Shown here piece after piece: positions 34,526-43,696 of a stretch of 64,000 bases of DNA. The position numbers were made by a program, and so were the translations under genes. The notes under the pieces were generated by a model that was not told the DNA's origin, searched no databases, and saw nothing but the letters and a program-made list of their open reading frames with translations. Position 1 is the first letter of the stretch. Every line of letters starts with the position of its first letter. The stretch is taken from NCBI RefSeq assembly GCF_000337475.1, contig NZ_AOIT01000065.1, forward strand, positions 50,045 through 114,044. Reading direction: 5' to 3'. The DNA is from Natrinema limicola JCM 13563 (GTDB lineage Archaea > Halobacteriota > Halobacteria > Halobacteriales > Natrialbaceae).

Positions 34526-34865
34526 CTCCCGATACACAACGGATGACTAATATAAAAATGTGGCCGACCAATCAGGTCGTGTTCAGAAACGCTGATTCCA
34601 TGCGAAGCTGACCGAGTTACGCCACTCGTCGGCGTTTCATAGAGTTTGCTGTCACTGTGTCTCGACGCATCCGCACGACGAGGTGTGGGTGCGTCGACAC
34701 TGACTGATAGGAGCCCGCATTAGTTTCGGTGTTGCTGAAACAGTTTGAAAACGCGGGAGTTCGGTGTTTTATTTCTCTGAAGACACGTTTGACAGCACCC
34801 CGGGACACGCAGAAAGCGTGACGCCTCACCCGTCACTCCGTATCTGAACAGCGCCGTTCGAACGC
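34526..34865. other. Intergenic stretch with a transposase remnant
   Basis: 340 bases. Most is covered by the remnant at 34617-34829. The right end abuts the Mrp-like stop codon and the left end holds the MFS promoter region. Confidence 0.4.
34617..34829 (-). pseudogene. IS6-family (ISH14/15-like) transposase remnant
   Basis: The reverse frame reads VKRVFREIKHRTPAFSNCFS near its start. This matches my memory of the C-terminal part of haloarchaeal IS6-type transposases (ERVFREIKRRTSSFSN). The upstream DDE domain is absent and the frame decays after the motif. About 40 residues remain recognisable. No terminal inverted repeats were found. Confidence 0.5.
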
Positions 34866-36095
34866 TCACTTCCGAAACGTCACGGCAGCCTCGTTCAGCC
34901 GCGCCGCAATGCGGCTCGCGGTGATCCGCAGCTGCTCGCGAGCAGCACCGCCGTCGGTCCTGCAGGCAAGTGGGGGCGCTCTGTTGTCTTGCGTTCGCTC
35001 TTCATACGTGCGAGGTAGCTCGAGACGACCGACGAGAGGCACATCGATACCGGGCGGTCGTCCCGAATCACCATCGTCATCCATCGACCCGAGGGCTGGC
35101 TCGAGTGGGATGCGACCCAGAACGGGAACGTCGAACTGGTCGGCCAGGTCGTCGGCACCGCCGGTCCCGAAGATGTCGTGAAGCGACTCGCAATCCGGAC
35201 ACTCGAATCCGGCCATGTTCTCGACGATTCCCAACACCGGTGTGTCGTGACGTGCGAAGCCAACGAGGCCGCGAGCAGCGTCGTCGACCGCGACTTCCTG
35301 TGGTGTGGTCACGATGACGGCACCGGCGACGGGGAAGTGCTGCACCAGCGAGAGGTGTGCGTCTCCGGTACCCGGTGGCAAGTCGACGATCAAGTAGTCC
35401 AGTTTGCCCCACTGGACGTCGCCGAACAGTTGTTTGATGAACTCGTCGACGAGCGGGCCGCGCCAGATGATTGGGTCGTCCTCGCCGGTGATGAACTCCA
35501 TGCTCATCGTCCGAACGCCGTAGGCCTCGCGCGGGACCATCTCGTCGTCGCTCGTTGCGTTGGGTCGTCGCTCATCGAGGCCGAGCAGCGTCGGCGCATT
35601 CGGCCCGTATACGTCGGCATCAAGCAGGCCGACGGCCGCGCCCGCATCCGCCAGCGCAACCGCGAGGTTCGCTGCGATAGTGCTCTTGCCGACGCCACCC
35701 TTGCCCGATGCGACGGCGACGACGTTTTTCACGCCGGGGAGCATATCGATGCGCTCCCTTGGATCGGCAGCGCTGGCCTGGAAGTCGATGTCGGCCGACT
35801 CGACGCCAGCGACGGACTCAGCGGCAGCCACCACGTCCATGGCGAGCTGGTCGCGGAGCGTCTGGCTCGGCACCGGAAGCGAGATTTCGACCGACGCCAC
35901 GCCGTCGCGTACGATGACGTCACTAATGCCATCGATCGCTGCGAGGTCGGCAGAGAGGTCTTCGGTTCCCACGCCCGCCGAGGCGATAGCCTCCCGGACG
36001 GCTGCAGCGGTATCGTCCCGCTGACTGGCATCGGCTGACGCTGTCGGCACCCCATCGTTCCGCCCGGCGTGAGGAGTCTCGTCGGAGTCTGCCAT
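34866..36095 (-). CDS. apbC: Mrp/ApbC/Nbp35-type P-loop ATPase, Fe-S carrier
   Basis: 409 residues. An N-terminal MIP18/DUF59-like domain (about 30-110), then the deviant Walker A SGKGGVGKSTIAANLAVALA (near 130), LLDADVYGPNAP, and VDLPPGTGDAHLSL. The cluster-binding pair is FECPDCES (near 300). Members carry a bridging 4Fe-4S cluster to apo-proteins. The start lies only six bases after the Mo-oxidoreductase stop, so it is co-transcribed and may mature that enzyme. The C-terminus has a longer tail than usual. Confidence 0.9.
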   Translation of the reverse strand: MADSDETPHAGRNDGVPTASADASQRDDTAAAVREAIASAGVGTEDLSADLAAIDGISDVIVRDGVASVEISLPVPSQTLRDQLAMDVVAAAESVAGVESADIDFQASAADPRERIDMLPGVKNVVAVASGKGGVGKSTIAANLAVALADAGAAVGLLDADVYGPNAPTLLGLDERRPNATSDDEMVPREAYGVRTMSMEFITGEDDPIIWRGPLVDEFIKQLFGDVQWGKLDYLIVDLPPGTGDAHLSLVQHFPVAGAVIVTTPQEVAVDDAARGLVGFARHDTPVLGIVENMAGFECPDCESLHDIFGTGGADDLADQFDVPVLGRIPLEPALGSMDDDGDSGRPPGIDVPLVGRLELPRTYEERTQDNRAPPLACRTDGGAAREQLRITASRIAARLNEAAVTFRK

Positions 36096-36101
36096 CGCGG
36101 G

Positions 36102-39100
36102 TCAGTCCTCACCCTGCGGGCCGAACTCGTCCGGATCCCATCGCTGCTCGCGACCGACCGGGCCGTCCAGATACCAGGCGTCGTCCTCACCGGGATCAGA
36201 CGGTGGTGCGATCGGCCGTTTGAGCCACTTCGGTCGGCGCTTCCCGTCCGTCCCATCAACCGGCTGGGTCTTCTCGACCCACTCACGGTAGATTTCCATG
36301 GCGCGGTCGGTGTCGACGTAGACATCGCCGTAGTAGTCGTCGTCTTTCGCAGGCCGAACCCGGACTTTCTGGTGCCAGCAGTGCATTCCCGAGATGGGAT
36401 CAGGGTGGGGGGCATGCGTGAGATTCTGTGGAACGCCGCCGTCGGTCCACCAGACCCTCGCGGAGTCGGGATCATCGCTCTCGAACGGCTCGATGCCGGA
36501 CTGCTGGCGCATTCCCCACTGGCTATTCTCGTCTTTCAAGTCGACCGTGACCTTCCCGTAGGGATCACCGCCCTCGTCGAAGTCCCCGTCAGCCTCGGTC
36601 TCACGGGCAGCGCCCGTTCGACTGTCCGAGGCGCGGTGCGCCTCGCTATCACCATCACGGTCGATTTTCCACTGCCCCATGTGGTGGCTCATCGCGGCGA
36701 TTCCGGGCTTGATGGACTCAGTAACCCACACTTCGTTGACGTAGTAGCCAATCTCGGTCTCCACGCGCGCGAGGTCGCCTGTCTCGACGCCCAGTCGCTC
36801 GGCGTCCGTGCGATGCAGCCAGACCGGGTTGTTGTGTGAGATTTCCTCGAGCCACTTGGAGTTCGACGACCGGGTGTGAATCGCCGTCGGCAGGCGGAAC
36901 GTCGGCACGAGTACCATCTCGCCGTTCTCGTAGTCGATATTTTCGGGGTGGACGTGGCTTTTCAGGTAATGAGGGATGGTATATTCCTCGTCGTCCCAGC
37001 CCCACTCAGCGAGCGTCTTCGAGTAGAACTGCTGTTTGCCGGTCGGCGAGGGGAACCCACGTTTCGGTTCGCCGTCGACGACCACGCCGAGCACCTGCGT
37101 CTCGAGGTCCGAGACCCCTCCGTGTGGAATCGTGTCGTACCCTTCAGGATGATCGGCCCCCTCATCGATTTCGGCCGACTGCGCCGCCCCTTCCGGGATG
37201 GAGATGTCGGCGTCCTCGTCCAGTACCCGGTGGATGGTCCCGTACTCGTCGACGACCACGTCGTCGTCCTCGAGCAGCGCCGGATCGAGTGGCTCCTCAT
37301 GGAGTTCGTAGTCGTTCTCGCTGGCCTCGAACGCCCCGTGGTGTTTCATGTACTCGAGGGGTTCCATGCCGGCTTCCTCGGCGGCCTCGACGAGGTTCTC
37401 CTCGTGCTCGAAGACGTAGCGGTAGTACTCGTCGACGGTCATCTGCGGGGGTTCGTCGGCGGCCTCGTCACTGCTCGAGGCCCCTCGCTCGGCTGCGCTG
37501 TCGTCTCGCTGTGTCGCCGCACCGCCGTTTGCTGCGGCCGTCTCGCCATCTCGATAGGGGCTCTCGAAGTGCTCCCGGATACCCAGGTCGCCGTCCTCGT
37601 CGACGCGCCAGGAGAGGTCCATCCAGAACTCGTCTTCCTCCCAGACTTCGCCCGGATTGGCCTCGTAGGTGCGCTCGATGTCCTCGCCCTCGCGCTCGGC
37701 GAACTCCCGCTGGACGGGCTGTCGGTACGTGACCCACGTCGCGGCGTGGGTCTCCTGACTCTGGATGTCGTGGCGTTCGGGACTGTGGCCCATCGGCAGG
37801 ACGTAGTCCGCGAAGTACGCCGTCTCGTTCCAGGTGGGCGTCAGCGCGACGTGCATTCCGACTTTGTCCTCGTCGCTCAGCGCCTCGATCCAAGAGAACC
37901 CGTCGGGATAGGTGTAGACGGGGTTGAACACGCGGGTGAAATACACCGACAGCTTGCCACGACCCTCCTTGAGGAAGTACGGCAGGAGCTGGCTCATCTC
38001 GTAGTGAGCGAACGGCCACTCCGGCGGTAACTGAAGTTCGTCCCAGAGCCGCTGACGCGGTGGCTCCTTCGGGAGTTCCGGCTCGAACTTGTGCCAGGCG
38101 TTGGGCGAGGTGCCACCTTTCGTGCCAACGCTGCCGGTGAGTACGGACAGGAAGTGCAGTGCCCGACTGACCTGCCAACCACCTTCGTTCCCCGACGCCG
38201 CCGAGCGCCAGATGTGGCTGGCAAAGCGCGAGCCGGCGATACCGATTTTCCGGCCCACTTTCTCGATGGTGGCGGCGTCGACACCGCTCTCGGCCTCGGC
38301 GTACTCTGGTGTAAACTCCGCGTACGTGTCCCGAAGCACGTCGAGGTACGTCTCGAACGTCCGCTCGTAGCCGGGATATTCCTCGTCGAGGAACTGCTGC
38401 CAGTTCACCCAGTGAGAGAGGAATTCCTCGTCGTAGAGTCCCTCCTGAAGGATGACGTTCGCCATCGCCAGCAAGACCGCGGCTTCGCTGCCAGGCTGGG
38501 TAGGCAGCCAGTAATCGGACATGGCAGCGGTGTTCGACAGCCGCGGATCAAGCACCGCGAGCTGGCCGCCCTCCATGACGCCCTCGATGATGCGCTGGGC
38601 GTGGGGGTTGAAGTAGTGGCCCGACTCGAGGTGAGCGGACAATAGCAGGATGAACTCGGCGTTAGCGAAGTCCGCGCTCGGCCGGTCGTACTTCTGCCAG
38701 AAGGCATAGCCCGCCCGGGCACCCGCCGAGCAGATGTTCGTGTGAGAGTTGTGTCCGTCCAGCCCCCAAGCGTTGATGACCCGGTCCATGTATCCTTCGT
38801 GGCCGGGCCGGCCGACGTGATAGGTGATCTCGTTTTCGCGGCCGTCGATGATGGTCTCGCGCATCTCGCTGGCGATGTCCTCGAGGGCGTCGTCCCAGGA
38901 GACGCGGATCCACTCGCCGCTCCCGCGTGGGCCATCACGCTTGAGCGGATAGCGGATGCGCTGGGGATCGTTGATCTGGTTGATCGTTGCCGGCCCCTTC
39001 GCGCAGTTGCGCCCTCGACTTCCGGGGTGTTCGGGGTTGCCCTCGATCTTGCGGATATCGCCGGTCTCCTTGTCAATGTAAGTGAGTAGCCCACAGCCGG

Positions 39101-39350
39101 CTTCGCAGTTGAAACAGGCCGTCGGGACGACCGAGTATTCCTTCGGGAGGCCCTCAGACTCGTACTCGACCCAGTCGTGCCACTGCTCGGGATCGGGATA
39201 TGAGCCGAGCTCACCTTCAGGAGCAATACGATCGACACCATCTACGCCGCGGCGCTGTCGCTGTTTTTTCGTTTCCTCTGTCCGGTTCGAGATGACACCG
39301 AGTCGTTCGGCGAGTTTCTCGATACGGCTCGGATCGAATTCGTGTCCCAT
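36102..39350 (-). CDS. Molybdopterin (bis-MGD) oxidoreductase catalytic subunit, SoeA-like
   Basis: 1082 residues from the ATG at 39350, three bases after the stop of the upstream FeS-NrfD gene. The 4Fe-4S site is CFNCEAGCGLLTYI followed by RGRNCAKG. The Mo ligand is probably Cys in NICSAGARAG (near 205). There is no twin-arginine signal or hydrophobic N-terminus, so it should face the cytoplasm. An acidic low-complexity insert (about 600-640) is a halophilic addition. Cytoplasmic orientation plus an FeS and an NrfD partner match the SoeABC sulfite dehydrogenase. Exported Psr/Phs/Ttr-type reductases are the alternative. Confidence 0.85.
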   Translation of the reverse strand: MGHEFDPSRIEKLAERLGVISNRTEETKKQRQRRGVDGVDRIAPEGELGSYPDPEQWHDWVEYESEGLPKEYSVVPTACFNCEAGCGLLTYIDKETGDIRKIEGNPEHPGSRGRNCAKGPATINQINDPQRIRYPLKRDGPRGSGEWIRVSWDDALEDIASEMRETIIDGRENEITYHVGRPGHEGYMDRVINAWGLDGHNSHTNICSAGARAGYAFWQKYDRPSADFANAEFILLLSAHLESGHYFNPHAQRIIEGVMEGGQLAVLDPRLSNTAAMSDYWLPTQPGSEAAVLLAMANVILQEGLYDEEFLSHWVNWQQFLDEEYPGYERTFETYLDVLRDTYAEFTPEYAEAESGVDAATIEKVGRKIGIAGSRFASHIWRSAASGNEGGWQVSRALHFLSVLTGSVGTKGGTSPNAWHKFEPELPKEPPRQRLWDELQLPPEWPFAHYEMSQLLPYFLKEGRGKLSVYFTRVFNPVYTYPDGFSWIEALSDEDKVGMHVALTPTWNETAYFADYVLPMGHSPERHDIQSQETHAATWVTYRQPVQREFAEREGEDIERTYEANPGEVWEEDEFWMDLSWRVDEDGDLGIREHFESPYRDGETAAANGGAATQRDDSAAERGASSSDEAADEPPQMTVDEYYRYVFEHEENLVEAAEEAGMEPLEYMKHHGAFEASENDYELHEEPLDPALLEDDDVVVDEYGTIHRVLDEDADISIPEGAAQSAEIDEGADHPEGYDTIPHGGVSDLETQVLGVVVDGEPKRGFPSPTGKQQFYSKTLAEWGWDDEEYTIPHYLKSHVHPENIDYENGEMVLVPTFRLPTAIHTRSSNSKWLEEISHNNPVWLHRTDAERLGVETGDLARVETEIGYYVNEVWVTESIKPGIAAMSHHMGQWKIDRDGDSEAHRASDSRTGAARETEADGDFDEGGDPYGKVTVDLKDENSQWGMRQQSGIEPFESDDPDSARVWWTDGGVPQNLTHAPHPDPISGMHCWHQKVRVRPAKDDDYYGDVYVDTDRAMEIYREWVEKTQPVDGTDGKRRPKWLKRPIAPPSDPGEDDAWYLDGPVGREQRWDPDEFGPQGED

Positions 39351-39352
39351 GA

Positions 39353-41176
39353 TTAGGCGAGTGAAATGGTCTGTGGGGCGGTTATCCAGCAATACTCGAA
39401 GGCGAACAGCCCAGCAAGTGCGAGCGCGCCGGCGACTGCGGCGAGGATCGGCAAACCGACGGCCAGCGCCACAAGCGGCAACAGGATGCCGACGACAACG
39501 CCACCGACCCAGAACGCTGTCCGGAATCGGCCACGTGTGATTCGTGCAGCGGCCTCCTCGGCGTCCTCGGTCTGATGGGGCGTGAAGATCTCAGAGGCGA
39601 CCAGCACGGCATGGCCGACGAGGCCGGCACCGAGTGCCAGCGCCGACGGCCCGACCATCGCTTCGAACCACGGCACGCCAGCGACGCCGAGGATCACCAG
39701 CGTCGCGCTGCCGCCGACGACCGACTGCGTGAACATGTGCAACGGCATCGCGGGACTCTGCCAGAGGTCACGCCCTTTCGATTGGCTGAACAGGAACGCC
39801 GTGTAGACCGCCGTCGCCGCGCCGAGGACGGCGGCGACACCCAGTGAGAGTGGGCTGACGATGGCCTCGATTCCGAGGAGCGCCCCCAGCACGACGAGCC
39901 CGAGATACGCGCCAGTTGCGGAAATGATGTAGGCACCCTTCACGAGCCAAGAGTTCCAGTTCGGCCGCAACAGCACCCAGTGAAACCGCGTTGGCTGCTC
40001 GAGGTCCAGGATGAGGAGGACACCGGTCGCCGCCAGAAACAGCCCGCTGACGACCGCACTCGCGCCGAAGGCGGCCACGTTGGGGTCGGCCAGCCCGAAC
40101 AGCATGAACAGCGCCGGGAGCATGAGCGCCCCGGCGGCGATCCCCTTCGTCCACGTGTAGGAGTACACCTCCCACCCCCAGGAGCCGTAGTGGCTCTCGC
40201 CGATGTCGTAGACCCGCGTTGCCTCCTCGTGGAGGAGTTCGTACGCACGCTCGGTGCGGCTCGTGTTGTCCTCGTCATCACGTGTCCGTCCGGACGGTTC
40301 GGTGGCGTAGCCACCGTCGGACTGGTAGCCGCCGTCCGACTGCCGGTCTGCGGTCCGGGTGGCGTCAGAGCTGTCAGTGGTCCCTCCCTCGCCACACGCA
40401 CAGGAGTCACAACCACACTCCTCTCGCCCACCGTCCGCGCGGGCCTCCGAGTCGTCCGATCCGTCGGCATCCCCAAGTGAGACATCCGACGCCGCGAGCG
40501 ACTCGGCCGCCTTCTCGAGGTCGAAATCGGGAACCGAGCCGCCCTCGGTCTCGACGTGATGGGGCGCGTCGCTCCACATGTAGTGTTTCTCGCGGGCGGT
40601 CGTCCCCGGGGTGGTACTGCCCTCGTCGCCGTCGACGTAGAACAGCTTCGGCTCGGTTCCCTTCTCGGGTTTGCGGGCCTGAACCTCCTCGCGGGAGATC
40701 GTACGCGCGATTTCTGTGTCGGGATTCTCGAGATCACCAGCGAGAATCGCGTCCTCGGGACAGACGGTGACGCAGGCCGGCTCGCGGCCAGTGTCGACTC
40801 GGTGACTGCAGTAGTTACACTTCGCTGCCGTCTCCGAGTTCGGGTCGATGTAGAGCGCGTCGTACGGACACCCCTGCATGCAGGCCTTGCAGCCGATACA
40901 GCGCTCCGGATCGAAGTCGACGATCCCATCCTCGCGCTCCCACAGCGCGGTTACGGGACAGACGTCGGTACACGGAGAGTCTGCACAGTGGTTACACCGC
41001 ATCACCGAGAAGTTGCGATTCGTATTGGGAAACTCACCTTTTTCGATATACTTGACCCACGTCTTGTTCACGCCGATCGGATCGTCGTGTTCACCCTTAC
41101 AGGCCACCGTGCAGGCATGACAGCCGATACACCGCCTGTTGTCGATAACGAAGCCATAGTTCGTGATTGAGACCAC
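39353..41176 (-). CDS. Fused 4Fe-4S ferredoxin / NrfD membrane subunit
   Basis: 607 residues from the GTG at 41176 (RBS-like AGAGGTGG overlaps it); longer starts upstream read into non-coding composition. The N-terminal 190 residues hold sixteen cysteines in four clusters (CIGCHACTVAC, CNHCADSPCTDVC, CIGCKACMQGC, CNYC...CVTVC). A 120-residue acidic linker contains CGCDSCACG. The C-terminal 290 residues form about eight helices of NrfD type. It carries electrons between the Mo subunit and the quinone pool. SoeB and SoeC are separate genes in bacteria; here they are one protein. Confidence 0.88.
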   Translation of the reverse strand: MVSITNYGFVIDNRRCIGCHACTVACKGEHDDPIGVNKTWVKYIEKGEFPNTNRNFSVMRCNHCADSPCTDVCPVTALWEREDGIVDFDPERCIGCKACMQGCPYDALYIDPNSETAAKCNYCSHRVDTGREPACVTVCPEDAILAGDLENPDTEIARTISREEVQARKPEKGTEPKLFYVDGDEGSTTPGTTAREKHYMWSDAPHHVETEGGSVPDFDLEKAAESLAASDVSLGDADGSDDSEARADGGREECGCDSCACGEGGTTDSSDATRTADRQSDGGYQSDGGYATEPSGRTRDDEDNTSRTERAYELLHEEATRVYDIGESHYGSWGWEVYSYTWTKGIAAGALMLPALFMLFGLADPNVAAFGASAVVSGLFLAATGVLLILDLEQPTRFHWVLLRPNWNSWLVKGAYIISATGAYLGLVVLGALLGIEAIVSPLSLGVAAVLGAATAVYTAFLFSQSKGRDLWQSPAMPLHMFTQSVVGGSATLVILGVAGVPWFEAMVGPSALALGAGLVGHAVLVASEIFTPHQTEDAEEAAARITRGRFRTAFWVGGVVVGILLPLVALAVGLPILAAVAGALALAGLFAFEYCWITAPQTISLA

Positions 41177-41452
41177 CTCTGTTGGTTCGTGGCAACAATC
41201 AACGTGCGTCAAGATAACACTTAAAACTTGCGCGGGTTGCACAATATACCGAATAAAGAGCATTTCAGTCGGCGGGACGACCCGAATCAGCGCCACCGCT
41301 TCTCGGTCGTCAGCCGACCATCACTGTCTGAGAGCAGTGATACCGCCGCGAATATCAGCATACACGACTGAGAATGACACTCAATTTTCAATGGTACGAA
41401 ACTTTATCCGCCTGTGCGCGGTAGATAACGTTGTACGAGGCCGGCAAGACAC
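41177..41452. promoter_or_regulatory. Divergent promoter region of the sulfur module
   Basis: 276 bases between the Mo/FeS operon and tusA. The reverse side has an AGTTTTAAGTG TATA-like box near 41215-41227 and the forward side AACTTTATCC near 41400. The short inverted pair TGAG / CTCA lies at 41369-41383. Shared control of both transcripts is plausible. Confidence 0.35.
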
Positions 41453-41713
41453 ATGAGTACAGACTACGACATCACCGAAACGGCCGACGTCAAAGGGCTG
41501 AATTGCCCAATGCCGGTCGTGAAGGCGAAGCAGGCAGTCGACAGTCTCGAGCCAGGAGACGTCCTTGCGGTCATCGCGACCGACCCCGGAAGTATGTCCG
41601 ACATCAAAGGGTGGGCGAACTCGACGGACGGGGTAGAGCTCCTCGAACAAACTGAGGGCGACGAGGGCGGTGAGACCGTCTATCGACATTACGTCCGGAG
41701 GACAACGACATGA
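41453..41713 (+). CDS. tusA: TusA-family sulfur carrier
   Basis: 86 residues with the active-site motif LNCPMPVVKAKQAV at about 16-29; the first Cys carries persulfide. The C-terminal HYVRR strand is typical. TusA relays sulfur in tRNA thiolation and in sulfur oxidation. Pairing with a DsrE protein and a Mo oxidoreductase favours the dissimilatory role. The stop overlaps the ATG of a 21-codon frame. Confidence 0.9.
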   Translation: MSTDYDITETADVKGLNCPMPVVKAKQAVDSLEPGDVLAVIATDPGSMSDIKGWANSTDGVELLEQTEGDEGGETVYRHYVRRTTT

Positions 41714-41775
41714 GCACCGATTCGCCGACCGCGTTCGAGCACATGGCCGACACAGGGATCCAACTATTGGTGTAA
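41710..41775 (+). CDS. 21-residue coupled micro-ORF between tusA and dsrE
   Basis: The ATG overlaps the tusA stop (ATGA) and the frame reads MSTDSPTAFEHMADTGIQLL before TAA. The dsrE ATG follows two bases later. It may be a coupling peptide, or the truncated start of a lost gene such as a DsrE2-like protein. No family can be named. Confidence 0.3.
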   Translation: MSTDSPTAFEHMADTGIQLLV

Positions 41776-41777
41776 CA

Positions 41778-42173
41778 ATGCCAGCAATTGACAAGATCGG
41801 TATCATCGTGTACAGTGACGATCCGAAAAGCCTCGCCATGGCCATGAACCTCGGTCAGGTTGCTCTGGCGATGGACACGGAGGTAGTCGTCTACTTCACG
41901 TTCGACGGCCTCACACATCTGATGGCGGGCGAAAAGGACCTCGGCGACTTCGAGCGAATGGTCGAGGCGGGCGTGCCAGACCCCTACGAGATGCTCGGAG
42001 ATTTCGTCGAAACCGGGGGCGACCTCGTCACGACCGTCGCCTGTACGACGACCATCGACATGCTCGGCTGGGACCGTGAGGGGATGGACGACTCGGTGAC
42101 GACCGAGTTCGCCGGTGCGGCCGCGTTCCTCGACGAAACGTCGGACGCTGCCCACGTGTTCAGCTTCGGATAG
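41778..42173 (+). CDS. DsrE-family sulfur-transfer protein
   Basis: 131 residues from the ATG at 41778. The fold begins KIGIIVYSDDPKSLAMAMNL and continues DTEVVVYFTFDGLTHL. A conserved cysteine sits in TTVACTTTIDMLGW (near 95), the usual place for the sulfur-accepting residue. DsrE proteins exchange persulfide with TusA. The TAG stop at 42171 is followed within two bases by a B repeat. Confidence 0.82.
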   Translation: MPAIDKIGIIVYSDDPKSLAMAMNLGQVALAMDTEVVVYFTFDGLTHLMAGEKDLGDFERMVEAGVPDPYEMLGDFVETGGDLVTTVACTTTIDMLGWDREGMDDSVTTEFAGAAAFLDETSDAAHVFSFG

Positions 42174-42174
42174 G

Positions 42175-42259
42175 TATACGGTCTGCTGTCAGTCAGTTCC
42201 GGTGCATCCGCGACCCGTCCTGCGGTTGCACCGATAAATCGGTACAGCAGACCGTATGA
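42175..42259 (+). repeat. Palindromic repeat, family B copy 2
   Basis: An 85-bp element starting two bases after the dsrE stop. Outer arms TATACGGTCTGCTGT / ACAGCAGACCGTATGA; inner arms CCGGTGCA / TGCACCG. It separates convergent dsrE and the MBL gene and could act as a bidirectional terminator. Confidence 0.85.
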
Positions 42260-42271
42260 CAGGAGTCCGTA

Positions 42272-43471
42272 TCAATCGCCCGTCATCGCCTCTTGGGTTG
42301 CAGCGCAGTTGTTCGGGCCAAGCTCTAACTCGAATGCACGGTCGTCGTCGACGTCTTGCTGGCCGAGATTCGTCGCGATGATCTCCTCGAAGTTGGCCGG
42401 CCGTGGCGGCATATCCGACAGGATGAACTCGACGAACTCGTCGCGGTCCATCGACAGCGCCGCCATGCGGTCCGCGAGGTCGCCCAGCCGCGCCGTGTAG
42501 GTCTCGTCCGACGCTGGCTCGGCCGCGTCGCTGAAGTGCCCTGGCGCGATGATGGTATCGTTCGGCAGCGACATGATCTCCTGTAAGATATCGTATAGTT
42601 GGCGGGCGGCATCGGACGCACCCTCGGCTCCCTCTTCCAGATCCGGCCGCGCGACGCTCTCCGTAAACAGGCCGTCGCCCGTCAGCAACACACCGTCGTC
42701 GACGAGGAACGAAGTCATCCCCGTCGTATGCCCTGGTGTCGCGCGAACCTCGATAGTGGCGTCGCCCACTGAGAGAACGTCTTCGTCCTCGACGACGCGA
42801 TCTACATCGTACTCGACACCTCGCTCGATGGCGCGTTGTGACAGCACGACGGTGGCACCGGTCTGCGCTGCGACCTCGCGAACGCCGCTGACGTGGTCCG
42901 CGTGGACGTGCGTATCAATTGCGTACGTCAGGTTGACATCGAGATCATCCGCGAGATCGACATAGAAGTCGACGAACGCCCGGAGTGGATCGACGAGCGC
43001 TCCCTCGCCATCGTGGTGAACGAGATAGGAGAGACACCCGCTCGAGGGACGCTGGAACTGCAGCACAGTTGCCGGACCGGGCGCGCGCGATACCTCGACG
43101 ACGTCGTAGCTGCGAGCCCAGCCGTTCATCCCATCGGCCATGTTTACCGCGTCGATATCGTGCTCGAGGAGCGTTCCAGCGACGAAGTGGCTCGAGCCAC
43201 CCTTCGCGCAGACGGTGACGACCGGATTGCCCTCCGGGACCCGCTCGAGAAGTTCGTCGTCGCCATCGTCGAGGAACTCGTAGTACGGGATATTCACCGT
43301 CGTGACATCGTCGTCCTCGATATGCCACTCCTCGTACTCGTCTTCTGCACGGACATCGAGGATGGTCACCTGTTCGCCCGCGGCAATACGGTCGCGAAGT
43401 TCCGCCGGCTCGATGGACGTCACCTCGATGTCCTCGGGAAGGTACTCCGCCAGTTCTTCTGGTCCAGGCAT
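42272..43471 (-). CDS. Rhodanese-MBL fusion, persulfide-dioxygenase-like
   Basis: 399 residues from the ATG at 43471; a longer frame lacks a promoter, while a TATA-like TCTTAAGA sits about 27 bases before this ATG. The N-terminal rhodanese domain has the active-site loop VTVCAKGGSSHF (near 100). The C-terminal metallo-beta-lactamase domain has THVHADHVSG, GHTTGM and the second-ligand Asp in GDGLF, as in ETHE1-type single-iron persulfide dioxygenases. These oxidise low-molecular-weight persulfides to sulfite. That would feed the neighbouring SoeA-like enzyme. Confidence 0.85.
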   Translation of the reverse strand: MPGPEELAEYLPEDIEVTSIEPAELRDRIAAGEQVTILDVRAEDEYEEWHIEDDDVTTVNIPYYEFLDDGDDELLERVPEGNPVVTVCAKGGSSHFVAGTLLEHDIDAVNMADGMNGWARSYDVVEVSRAPGPATVLQFQRPSSGCLSYLVHHDGEGALVDPLRAFVDFYVDLADDLDVNLTYAIDTHVHADHVSGVREVAAQTGATVVLSQRAIERGVEYDVDRVVEDEDVLSVGDATIEVRATPGHTTGMTSFLVDDGVLLTGDGLFTESVARPDLEEGAEGASDAARQLYDILQEIMSLPNDTIIAPGHFSDAAEPASDETYTARLGDLADRMAALSMDRDEFVEFILSDMPPRPANFEEIIATNLGQQDVDDDRAFELELGPNNCAATQEAMTGD

Positions 43472-43696
43472 GCTATACTCTACCACAGAGATCGTCTTAA
43501 GATCTTTCTCAGACCGTTTGAGTGGTTGAAAATCGAGTGCATGGCGAGATATCGTATTTTTCGAGACCGGCATCAAAACGTGAGATCGAATAGATACCCG
43601 GAATTTCCGACCGGGACACGATGAACGAGTCCACACAGTAGCCGATCTGTTGTGCGATCGGAGAGTTTCTCGGACGACAGACGTATCAGCGATCCG

